In this document: positions 55,192 to 64,000 of the stretch, one piece after another
Layout of the letters: each line of letters starts with the position of its first letter
Numbering within the stretch: the first letter of the stretch is position 1
NCBI GenBank assembly: GCA_027922465.2
Contig: BQMF02000040.1
Span: 682,001 to 746,000, forward strand
Length of the DNA stretch: 64,000 nucleotides
Origin: Turritopsis dohrnii
Lineage: Eukaryota > Cnidaria > Hydrozoa > Anthoathecata > Oceaniidae
Reading direction: 5' to 3'
Translations under genes and position numbers: made by a program
The notes under the pieces: generated by a model
Seen by the model: the letters and a program-made list of their open reading frames with translations, nothing else
Told to the model about the DNA's origin: nothing
Database searches by the model: none

Positions 55192-58100
55192 GAATATTTA
55201 CAATGAGGATAAACATTTCAGTGATATATTACACTGATATATTACACTGTTATATGACATATAACAATAACATAATGTTACTATTACTATACTAAAAATA
55301 ATATGGTTGTTGAAAGTGTTAGAGTTACTTAACATCCCCGGCAACAAACATAATATCAACATTACACGTGTAGTTCTTTACGTCTACAGATTAACATGGT
55401 TAACAGTTGCCATAGAAACTCTTGAGCAGTGTACAGCTTCTACTGCTTTCCAGCTTTGAAAAGACAGTTTTCTATTTTGAAAGGAGACTGTGTGGTTACC
55501 AGGAGTATCAGAGAATATAGACCATTTGTTGGACGGAAGATTATATTTTGCACAAGAAGGAAACAATAGTTATAACAGGTTTTTGCTGTCTGTGGTTCTG
55601 TAAATTTACCTGGTAAAATAAATCTTGAAGTTGTCAAACACGTTACACAAGAATAGAACAGGTATATCAGGTATGTCATTGAACTAGGAGCAGCCTAAAT
55701 GTGAAGGTGGCATCAGAAAAATACAGACCAAGAGTTTGGATTAAAAATGTAATGTTATGATTTGTTTCAAATAATAGTGTATTTTAAATTATTATCTTGT
55801 GAAATTAACGTATATGAAATGAACTCAAAGTTTTACGTTATATGGGCGTTTTTTTCTAGAATTTTCTAGAATAAGGTTCATCAGGGTTCCCACGCAATTC
55901 TAAAAAATCGAAAAGGCAATTATAAAAAACAAGAAAAAAAATAAGATAAAAAAATAAGATAATTTTCCTAAAAATATCTTAAAGTTTATAAAGTAATAAT
56001 TTGAAGTGGTGTTTTGTTTAGGTGCTGTAGCTGTGGTTGGTTTTAAAAATGATACTTTTTACGAAGTAGCAGAGTTTCATAAAGTTAGTGGTAATGTATT
56101 TATGATATGTGTTGTGCACTATATATTTAATATTATACTATACAATATAAAAAGCACAGAGAATTTACCATTTTCTAGTTTTGAACTCATTATACAATGA
56201 ATTTCACTGAAATCATTATTTCCTAAACAGAGCCAAAGGGAAACAGAAGATACGACTGCTGCAGAAATAGTCAATGTATCCGAAGACAGTCACTATGTCG
56301 GGATCAGTTGGAATGGTCTGTGTTTAATAATGTTTTGTGTTCGCAATAAGGTAGCACAGAAAAATCTGTCCTCAGCTTCATTTTTTCAATACATCATCCT
56401 AGGCCTAAAAACTGATCTTACGAATCTCTGTGCTCAGAATTCAAACTGAAATGAATTCGAAACATTGAAGAACATAATATTGTTGTTATCACAAAACGAA
56501 AGCATTACATGTATAGCGTGACAAAGAAAATGACTCAATATTTTGGAATATGCAGAGTATAAATACAATGATGGAGACTGAAGGAGATATTTAGTACAAC
56601 ATTAAAATACCCTATTTCATTAAATAAACATTACAGTGTTTATTGCAAGCACTAAGGTACAGTGTTGCTAGTGGAAATGTGGTATTAAGTTTTGTATCTA
56701 TACTTTATGTGTATTAGCTTAAAGTATTGTAACTTATAATGTATAAGGTTGTTGATGACAATTCAGTGATTGTAGCTTCATAATCTTCTTTTTCCTCTGG
56801 TTGTAGTAGCTATTTTTGAACTTTCTTTACTTTGATATAGATTCTTGTAACCAGTGGTTAGATATTTACAAGCTACCACTTGAGGACTGGTTGATTTGCC
56901 TGGACAAGATTTATTTTGCCAAACAAAGTGATGTCAATGAAGATGAAATTCAAGATGAGGTATCTCCGTAATTGCTTTTATGGTTTTTCTATGGCCAGCA
57001 ATTCTTCCACCAGCTTTCTTCTTTTATCAGCAACATGAAAAAGTTAGATTCCCATAAAATCTCTCAGTGGGCAAAATTGTAAAAAAGACACTGCAAGGAA
57101 GAGCATTTTAATTGAAATAGTGTGTATGTTTTGATGCTTTTCTGTAATGTTCTCCTTTGCAGGGACTTTTCCACAAATTTGTCCAATGCGTTCTGCTAGT
57201 AAAAGAAGCTGTAGGAGCTGTGCCCCATTTTCTGTATTCACTTGCAAATATAACAAACATGATATTGAGGAAATTGTATCTTTTATTGGAAACTGCCTCA
57301 AATACTTATTCATACTTATTTTCATCTATTTTGAGCTATAGTTTCAATATCCACTTTTCATATATGCTTTTTGTTTTGTAGCATAGACCATAATTTTGAT
57401 GTTCAAACTGTTCTGCTTACAGGAAGAAAATGTAGAATTGCCTCCACAATTTGCATCCATGGATCATATTTTACATATCACTCCTTGCCAAGTAAAGGCG
57501 AACAACACAAACATCTCGTCATTGTTGAAGCATATGGAAAATGATGCTAAAGTGATCGGTACTGGTTCCTTTCATGCTCTCTCGACAACTTTTTTTCACC
57601 ATCTTCATAAGGAGTTCATGTTGAAATCCAGATGGACTGGTGACGAGAACTTTGATGTCAGGTTAGTTCAGAGAGGATGATTTCCATTTATTTTACCTTG
57701 CATCTCCATGCCGATTCAATGGCGATTGAAGTGTTTCAACTTAAAATCAAGAACAAATTTTGTTCCAATTTCTTCAATCTTCATTGACAGAGCAGTCGAG
57801 ATTAACATAATTACCACCAATTTCTTCCCAATCACAAATTATCATTTTAGCCATTGATAATTCGATTGATGTTGGTATTTTCTGTAAACATTCCTTTCGA
57901 TGTCTCAATGCAGAGAAGTTAACTTTTTAACTTCTTCAAAATCAATATTCAAAACATTAAAATCAACTCATTTAGGCACTTTCAATTTAACTAAATTTCC
58001 TTTTAGAAGCGATACTGTTGCTACCATGCATTTCTTGAAAGGTCAATTGAACAGCAGCTTCTTTTCATCTCGAAGTACCTTATCTGATGGTATGTTTTTT

Positions 58101-61100
58101 ATAATGAGAGTCCATCCACCTCTTTTGTTTTTCCTTTTCTTTGATTGTCAAACGTTATTTAAAAGAACTTTCACTAACCAATTTATTTGTATTTATCTTA
58201 GTATTGTTTTGTCTTGTTTTTGACTTTTCTTCATTTGAAGTATTCAAAATTCTAAACAATATTACTAAAACTGTAATATTAGTGAAAACACTTTATCTTG
58301 AAAAACCAATGTTTTAGCCTTTTCAACGTAAAAAAAAATCAGAGTTTTCAACTGTCTTCCTAATTACAACATACATATATGTATTGGTTCTTAGGAAGTT
58401 AAAGCTATTCTTCAAAACCATGTTTAAATTGTAACCAATTTTTTTGATTCAAAACAACCATAAGCGCCTCGTATACTATCACTGCAATTTCATCATAACC
58501 TCTTGGGTTGAAGTGTACACCATCATCCCATATATTCATTCCATTCTGATGATGCAAATGCTCCAGTCTCTCCGACAAATCAACAAAGACAGAATGGTTA
58601 CGTTGCTCTTGCACGTACAAACGTAGATGGTTATTTATAAGGACTCTGTAATTCCTATAAAACGCGGTGTTCGGTTTTCGTTCGATAGATATCGGTGGTA
58701 TTGATACGGCTAACGTTTTTACATTGTATCGGTGGCTATTGGTATGAAGCTCTTCAATGTGTTCGGCTATTTCAACAGCCGCAACGTTCAGCGAGGTTTC
58801 ATTTTTATACAATGTATTCTGGTGTTTTTTTATCATATGGACATAGTCGTTGGTACCAGCTAGTATAATAAAAACAGTTTTTTGGTGTTGATCTTTGATG
58901 ATCCCATCTTCAAGTCTTATTTTCATATCATCGACTCTTTCACCGCTCACACCAGCATTTTCAACCGTTATATTTTTCCCAGATTGTTTCAAGAGGGCGT
59001 TTAGATGTATGGTGTACGGGTGGAATTTCTTTGATTTAGGCCAGTCGTAAAGACCTTCAGTTAAGCTATCACCAAATGCTACTATACGAATAGGTGGTTT
59101 GTGCCATGTGCGTCTCTTGTCGGTGGTATTGCTGTCTAAAAGCTTGGTGAACGTCTGTTTGTTGTAAAGAACTAGCATAGCAACTAAAATGAAAAATATG
59201 AACTTCTTGTGAGCTTTCCATTCCATTTGCTTATCTACTTATACTAATTCGCAATCGTGTGTAACACATTTAACTTAGAGAGTGTTTTGTTTTTGTTTTT
59301 TTAATGGTCAAAATCTTCTTAATCGTGGTCATATAGCGGCAGTTCGACCACGCAAGACACATTCACGATTAGTATAATAGCACGTGGCATTTGACGTCAG
59401 ATGTTTTTGTGACCACGGGGAACCATTGCATTGCATCCCCAAACGAACGCGACGTTTTTGGGAAAATATCTCGAGAACCAATAGGGACAACTGACGTATT
59501 TTAGGGTCAGCGATACGGGTGTTAGGGTGACGCAACATTTGAGTCAAAATTTTATTTGGTACTGCGGATATGACGTCATTAAAATCTTTGATCGACGATA
59601 TCTCTGCAACGGTTGATCGTAGCGAAACGATCCCATACAAATTTTTGCTCAGTTTTTCAAGCTCTACAACATGGGCTCCATCTCTTTTCAAGATTCGGTG
59701 ATTTAATTTTTCGTCACCTGTTTTCGTCACAATGTTTTCGAAATAAAAACCGTAAAAAACTTTTACGCGAGATACTAGTCTTATTATACTAATTCGCATT
59801 TGTGCATACCACTTTTATTTTAGAGAGTGACATATTTAGTTTTAATTTACGGTCATCGTCCTCTTATGTGCGCGTAAAACCACGTAGAAGCGAGAGACAC
59901 TTTTTTCACGATCATTCCAAAAGCACGTGGCATCATTTGACGTCAGTTTTTTATAATCACGGGGAATCATTGCATTGCATCCCTAATCGAACGCGACGTT
60001 TTTGGGGAAATATCTCGAGAACCAATAGGGAAAACTGACGTTTTTTGGGGTCAGCGATACGGGTGATGGGGTGACGCATTATTTGGGCCTAAATTTTATT
60101 TGGTACTGCGGATATGACGTCATCAAATCTTTGACCGATGATATCTCTGCAACGGTTGGTCGTAGCGAAACGATCCCATACATTTTTTTGATCAGTTTTT
60201 CGAGCTCTACAACATGGTTACATTTTCCGTTTCCAATTCCTAAATTGAATTTTCATTACGGGGATCGTTCACGGGAAAGGCGATTTTGACCCATCCTTTT
60301 CGAAGTTAAGTTCGGTAAAAAGTTTTTACTCGGGATACTAGTTATCTTTCTATCTTTTGATGTGTTTATCATATTCTGCATTGATTAATTAACCACTAGA
60401 CATCGGTTAAATCATGCCGAACTCCAATGGTCGACTATCGTAACACTCCCTGCAAGAATGTACTTACGAACAGCGCAAACGAACATTTTTGACTGTTTTT
60501 CGTCGATTTATAATGTCTAGAATTTGCAAGGATTGTAAACCTAAAAAATGCAGCCGGCCATGCTAGCAAGTCAGTGACATTTTGATAATCTTATGACTTG
60601 CACGTTCTTCCTTGAACTTGAATAGTACTGACCAGAAATTGTTCAAAATCATCGATAGCGACGAAGACGACGACGAAACCCTATTCCAATAGTCAGCTAG
60701 CCAAAGCCCCTAGCCAATAAAGTTTTAGAATTTACATTGATGTCTTAAAATGTTTTGTTGGAAAACCACCATTTTTGAATGAACGTGGCATGATGTAACA
60801 ATTTATCCTCGATATCCCAGACCAAAGTAAAATAAATTCCAGTTCCAATAACTTCCTAATGAAATATTTTAAGTCTAACAGCTGGATTCCTAACTATACA
60901 TTTTGTTTCTGGAATTATTTTTTTCGTTTTTTTTTATATAAAAGATATGCTCGATGTGTTATTATAAACCTTTTTTATTTCAGACGCGCACTTTAACAGC
61001 ATAGCAGTGTTTTGGAAGGGGAGTAACACAATGTATATATACCCTCTCAAGTCCATGAAAGGTAGCGTATAATTCTGCCGAATCCTCTGTTGTGTTGAAT

Positions 61101-62621
61101 ATCTCTGTCTTACACAAACATGCTCACACGTACCGAGATTAATAAAGCTGAATGGGAAATACGATGATACGCTGTTGAATTTTCTCAGTTTTCTGGACCG
61201 TATGACAATAGTCCACAGGGAAATTTCTATTTCTATGACCTGATGAAAAATTCTAAAACCAATGATGTCAATGGCCCGACATGACACCCAGATAAAATCT
61301 TAAGATTAAACACTGAATGATATATATAACTGGCAGTAACACGTGACCTTGTCGGCTACACTGCTTTTAGACCTTTAAGATCACAAGAATTGAGATACTA
61401 ACACTTCGGGCTTGATTATATGAAGGGGGTTGGCTCGGGTTACGTTGAAGGTCGAGTTGGCTTATTTCGTATAACTCGCATGAACAGCAAGGAAAAAAAG
61501 GTGAGCTCAAGCCTCAACATGGGTCAACGTGGGTTGACTTTTTTTACCCCGGGTTGTGAAAGCAGTTTGACTTGGCAAAGCGAGTTGAGCCGGGTCAACT
61601 TTTCTGATGTAATTATGATCAGAGTTTTAATAGGTGGACTTACTATAACTCAACAAACCAACCTGGATTAACTTGCCTCGTGTAATCAGGCCCTTAAGGT
61701 AATTAATTATTTTGTTTATAGAACCATCTCCCATTTCCCTGCTGCCTCATTCTGATGCGATAAATCTGTCTGCGGTTAATTCACGAACAGACATGATTGC
61801 TACAAGCCTGGCCAGCTCTTGTATTTCTGTGTGGAACCGATACACAGGTAACCGTCTGTCTGTTGCTATTTGCATTTCTTGTGAAACACGCCACTTTGAA
61901 CTGTGTGTTATATAGCCAGGGTGTGGAAGAAGAATTAGAAAAATGATTAGGGCCGCTTTAAAAGGGGTCGGTGTGCGATTATTCCGTATGTTTAAACCGC
62001 TCTTCATCAACGTTGCAGGTGAAACGTTTGTAGCCTTACGTCTTTTGAGAGTGGAATGTCACTCGTTGTTTAGGCCAACCTATGAAAGTGCTCCAGCCCA
62101 TAGAATGTCAGAACATAGCGATGTTGCGCTTTTCTACCGTATATCACGGCTGTTTACAAACTCGTTTGTCGTACGCCACAAGCAATGGTAAACTGTATCA
62201 AATGACTTGTGGGAAGAGTGATGTCACAGATCCCGTACTAATGGATGACAGGTAAGGGAAAATATCCCTTCGTCTTTTCGCTTATTACGGTTGTGTATAA
62301 CTTGGTCATACTGGGGTACACACATTTTTATGGGATTGAATGTGTCTTTACTAACCTCTACGGAACTACATGTCTGAAACCTGCAATAATAGTCACTTGT
62401 AAGGGATCAAGCCTGATTTAATGACTGTTAGATACCGGTATTTGCAAAGGGTCTATCTAGGAAAGAGTTGTTGCTATGCTTGAAAGTTATTGTGTATCTG
62501 GATATGCAGTGTTTGTGATTACCTTGTCTCTCTTTCAACTATATATTACTATCATTTTAGAAGCTCTGTGATGTCTGATCATGATGTAGTTTCAAAAACA
62601 ATTTCTAGCCCGATGAATTTG
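48849..62621 (+). CDS. WDR93: WDR93, WD-repeat protein of motile cilia, multi-exon
   Basis: Exons found by eye: 48849-49317, 56022-56083, 56231-56315, 56841-56959, 57423-57661, 58007-58089, 61722-61847, about 62019/62050-62251 and 62561-62621. The first seven have GT/AG borders and fitting phases. WDR93 marks: LPQPFRRIDKIL...HAWVVIEQNE and YVFIGG in exon 1; QWLDIYKLPLEDWL in exon 4; a VIGTGSFHAL block in exon 5; ATMHFLKGQ in exon 6; a SCISVWNRYTG WD-type strand in exon 7; LYQMTCG in exon 8. Intron 1 (6.7 kb) contains a Gypsy element; the intron after exon 6 contains an antisense GDSL gene. Exon 8 needs two frames (see findings). The 3' end is unresolved. By homology it is expected in the ciliary/flagellar axoneme. 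Confidence 0.85.
50609..55044 (-). pseudogene. Gypsy gag-pol, broken
   Basis: Segments on the minus strand, in order: gag-like (54721-55044); aspartic-protease region fragment (54102-54311); reverse transcriptase (53360-53964, with LDMTNCYHQF and an altered tail, then 52854-53363); RNase H region (52386-52787, TDHAPL); zinc-finger/integrase (50819-51589, HEGHQG, C-x2-C, then HADFKGP and SDNGPPY as core acidic motifs); C-terminal tail (50609-50818). Frames are interrupted by stops and shifts, the RT catalytic YxDD region appears lost or frameshifted around 53360-53480, and a 737-bp element splits the integrase N-terminus. Not functional as read. Confidence 0.88.
51544..52280. mobile_element. 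737-bp TIR element nested in the Gypsy integrase
   Basis: The perfect inverted repeat CAGGGGCTAATACAGG begins at 51544 and its complement ends at 52280. The 5-bp target duplication ATCTG lies at 51539-51543 and 52281-52285. Removing it rejoins the integrase reading frame around SLRAD-VIGLAHEG. The interior has a GC-rich patch (51590-51690), unlike its AT-rich surroundings, and a long hairpin (52003-52029 with 52038-52064, two mismatches). No transposase. The 5-bp duplication and CAGGGG end leave the superfamily open (a hAT-like or other cut-and-paste group). Confidence 0.9.
55143..55190. repeat. Microsatellite (ATT)n within the Gypsy right LTR
   Basis: About 15 ATT units follow an AT run. 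The corresponding place in the left LTR has only TATATATATAAGACATG, so the tract is private to one LTR. Confidence 0.9.
58405..59226 (-). CDS. Membrane-anchored or secreted GDSL/SGNH-family esterase
   Basis: 273-aa single-exon frame. Residues 7-21 (KFIFFILVAMLVLY) form a signal anchor or signal peptide. The SGNH blocks are all present: IVAFGDSLTEG (nucleophile Ser about 54), ENAGVSGE (oxyanion Gly about 93), LAGTNDY (Asn about 126) and DDGVHFNPRGY (Asp about 235 and His about 238). Four N-glycosylation sequons (NTT, NIT, NET, NHS) fit a lumenal or extracellular catalytic domain. Expected activity is hydrolysis of an ester (acyl-ester, lipid or sugar ester); the substrate cannot be told. It lies inside a WDR93 intron on the opposite strand. 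Immediately upstream are two copies of a dispersed repeat that may supply or disturb its promoter. Confidence 0.92.
   Translation of the reverse strand: MEWKAHKKFIFFILVAMLVLYNKQTFTKLLDSNTTDKRRTWHKPPIRIVAFGDSLTEGLYDWPKSKKFHPYTIHLNALLKQSGKNITVENAGVSGERVDDMKIRLEDGIIKDQHQKTVFIILAGTNDYVHMIKKHQNTLYKNETSLNVAAVEIAEHIEELHTNSHRYNVKTLAVSIPPISIERKPNTAFYRNYRVLINNHLRLYVQEQRNHSVFVDLSERLEHLHHQNGMNIWDDGVHFNPRGYDEIAVIVYEALMVVLNQKNWLQFKHGFEE
59235..60345 (-). repeat. Two head-to-tail copies of a dispersed 0.56-kb repeat
   Basis: Copies at about 59235-59795 and 59784-60345 (in the minus orientation each starts ACTAGTATC and ends GCGAATTAGTATAA). Shared blocks: CGAAACGATCCCATAC, GATATCTCTGCAACGGTTG, GATATGACGTCAT, CGATACGGGTG, CTCGAGAACCAATAGGGA. 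A third, inverted copy sits at 36925-37394. The copies abut at a common TACTAGT/TATACTAATTCGC junction. Superfamily not determined. Confidence 0.85.
60346..61407. other. WDR93 intron sequence, no gene
   Basis: Contains a 117-codon minus-strand frame (60934-61287) with no recognised family features. I see nothing else. Confidence 0.4.
61408..61693. mobile_element. MITE of 286 bp (GGGCYTGATTAYAYGARG ends)
   Basis: The left end GGGCTTGATTATATGAAGG and right end (complement GGGCCTGATTACACGAGGC) are imperfect inverted repeats of about 18 bp. The interior repeats GGTTGAC/GTCAACCC motifs in both orientations. It ends 28 bp before WDR93 exon 61722-61847. Confidence 0.7.
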
Positions 62622-62684
62622 GTAAGTTTAGTGAAGGTTTTAACTTACTAGTCCGTGTATGAAGGTAAGTGCTAAATCTACCTT

Positions 62685-62815
62685 ATCGGACAAAACTTAG
62701 TCGGACAAAAGTGACTAAATTTTTTGGAAGTGACTAAAATTTTGTCCGACTAATAATTTTGTCCGACTAAAATTTTGTCCGACTAATTATTATGTCCGAC
62801 TAAATATTTGGTCCA
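62685..62815. repeat. TTTTGTCCGACTAA repeat cluster, direct and inverted
   Basis: At least four copies of TTTTGTCCGACTAA or a near variant are preceded by two inverted copies (TTAGTCGGACAAAA and a partial one). Intronic, 64 bp after the last well-supported WDR93 exon. Confidence 0.8.
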
Positions 62816-63092
62816 AATCACTTTTTTCAGAATTCTTCTTCTTATCAGTTTTAATTACAAAATTTTAGATATTCATAATTTCTTTTTGACTTTTCTTTTT
62901 GCTCACCAACGAATACAATATTTTTACATGACTTAGTCATAATTAAACAACTTCTAAAGTGGTAAAGTTTTTTGATAAATAATATTAACGCTCGGTTTCA
63001 TGATGTTTATTGTTTATTCTTTACGCTCTAAAGGGATTCTCGACGCTTTCGTAAACAGATTGGATGTTTTTAATAGCGTCACTTATTCCAGG

Positions 63093-63231
63093 AAAGAATC
63101 CACAGGAAAAGAGAAAAGCACCGGTAATAACAGAAACTTCCGATGAAAGTGATAGCGAGGTAGTTCAAAACAAAATGAAGAAGACAGTCATAATAGAAGA
63201 AACGCGTGAAGCCAATGCAGTAACCAAAACA
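63093..63231 (+). CDS. Possible further WDR93 exon (charged C-terminal region)
   Basis: After a TTATTCCAG acceptor, an open frame reads KNPQEKRKAPVITETSDESD...KKTVIIEETREAN, acidic and Ser-rich in the middle. Its phase does not match the preceding exon (62561-62621 ends in phase 0), so an exon is missing between them or this is not part of the gene. No donor is obvious. Confidence 0.3.
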
Positions 63232-63319
63232 GATTTATTTTTATTATTTTATTATTTTTTTATTAATTGTCTTTCAGGCACTTCCATATTTCACAATGGC
63301 TATTCGTCCTATTAAAATA

Positions 63320-64000
63320 AGCATATTTAAATAAAGAAATAATTTATTATGAAAAAATATACCGTATAAAATATAATTTTCAAAAGATACTGGCAAAAGA
63401 CTGCGAACGGAATTGGAATCTTGTACTTGGTTGGAACTTGGAGAAATTGAAAATTTGAAACTGACTAAAGTAAAAGTTGATTGGAACTAAATGATCATGG
63501 AACTAGCAGTATTGGTATTGATAAGACTTTAAAATTTTCAAATATTTTAAGTATAAATATACTAAATAAATTAACGATGGCTACCCTGAAAAGATAATGT
63601 ACTAGAAGCTTGGAGACTGGCAATATAGAAATTGAATTGGATGTGGTAATCTGGAGTGATCTCAAAAATCAAATGACTGGAATGTCACTGGTTTTAGGAT
63701 GTAGTAACGAACCGCACAAAGCGCTGAAAATATTGGAGAAGCTGATATGGATGTGAAAAGTTAGAAATAAAATAAATAAGATTAAGTTATTTATTGGGCA
63801 TAATGTAAAATATATATATACTAATCAATCGACAGTCAAGAATATGACATTGAAATTGAAAAATAAAATTATACTACAACCCTTTTAATTAGGATTTTTT
63901 TCGTCGTGGTATGATGATTTTGTTGGACATATGTTTTTCACGTCGGCAAAACTATTTTTATTAAATATGCATTTTCCCTGGTTTTCCTATACACACCTAG
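63320..64000. other. AT-rich end of window, no feature
   Basis: No gene, repeat or RNA recognised. Could be WDR93 intron or 3' flank. Confidence 0.4.

Larger units (their letters stand above)
50070..55282 (-). mobile_element. Gypsy (Ty3-like) LTR retrotransposon, 5.2 kb, degenerate
   Basis: The left LTR is 50070-50164 (95 bp) and the right LTR 55085-55282 (198 bp). Both begin AGTAAAA and end ATGTTACT, and share TGCGACCAATCTTTTCTTAT. The whole is bordered by the 5-bp duplication ATTAC (50065-50069, 55283-55287). Read on the minus strand, GGCAACGAAAGCGG just inside the 5' LTR is a candidate primer-binding site, and AAAGGAA adjoins the 3' LTR. The order gag, protease, RT, RNase H, integrase (55044 down to 50609) is Gypsy-type. 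It lies antisense in WDR93 intron 1. The right LTR has an expanded ATT microsatellite plus extra sequence. Confidence 0.93.

Noticed and set aside
57163..57400. Possible extra WDR93 exon after a TTTGCAG acceptor
   Set aside because: The exons at 56841-56959 and 57423-57661 join in phase 0 without it, and the frame has no WDR93-like content or clear donor.
59329..59799. 156-codon minus-strand frame, similar to a frame in the repeat at 36925-37394
   Set aside because: Differences between the copies are mostly amino-acid changing and the third copy is frameshifted, so no coding constraint is apparent.
1..64000. CRISPR arrays, rRNA genes or bacterial operons
   Set aside because: None seen; spliced genes and eukaryotic transposons show the DNA is eukaryotic, and the tandem repeats lack a CRISPR repeat-spacer layout.

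Overview
The window is about 64 kb of AT-rich nuclear DNA from an invertebrate animal. Genes are split by introns with GT...AG borders, spaced by long non-coding stretches, and heavily invaded by transposons. Tigger/pogo, PF20700-type Mutator, PIF/Harbinger, a DIRS-like remnant, CR1/Jockey-like LINEs and Gypsy all occur together with many MITEs. Together with conserved ciliary (WDR93) and housekeeping genes, this mix suggests a cnidarian, perhaps a hydrozoan. That assignment is inference from family content; no ribosomal or mitochondrial marker is present to settle it.

Layout. 1-13 kb is repeat-dominated: copies of a 1.2-kb tandem unit, a nearly intact but broken Tigger element (1119-3399), and a nest of MITE-like elements that share the terminal motif GTTTCCATTAA (3785-12902), which contains a dead LINE. 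14.1-18.1 kb carries an intronless heparanase-like gene on the minus strand whose linker is expanded to roughly 840 residues, with about eleven 47-residue tandem repeats. 19.3-22.2 kb is an apparently complete Mutator-like transposon with an intact 608-aa transposase and terminal inverted repeats. 24.2-28.4 kb holds two housekeeping genes on the minus strand that I could assemble exon by exon: CIAO2A/FAM96A (six coding exons, one of only 20 nt) and the TRAP-beta subunit SSR2 (four coding exons). 29-33 kb has MITEs and a LINE fragment.

33-47 kb contains a segmental duplication with two paralogous single-exon genes for an unrecognised multi-pass membrane protein (34752-35627 and 43856-44851). 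The copies are separated by a PIF/Harbinger derivative, a DIRS-like remnant and a 128-bp satellite. 48.8-62.6 kb or beyond is WDR93 on the plus strand, a WD-repeat protein of motile cilia. Its first intron holds a decayed 5.2-kb Gypsy element in antisense, itself split by a 737-bp TIR element. A later intron holds a complete GDSL/SGNH esterase gene on the opposite strand, followed by two tandem copies of a dispersed repeat.

The genes do not form an operon or pathway. The most notable items are the heparanase with its huge repetitive linker, the lineage-specific membrane-protein pair, the intact Mutator-like element and the layered nesting of transposons.
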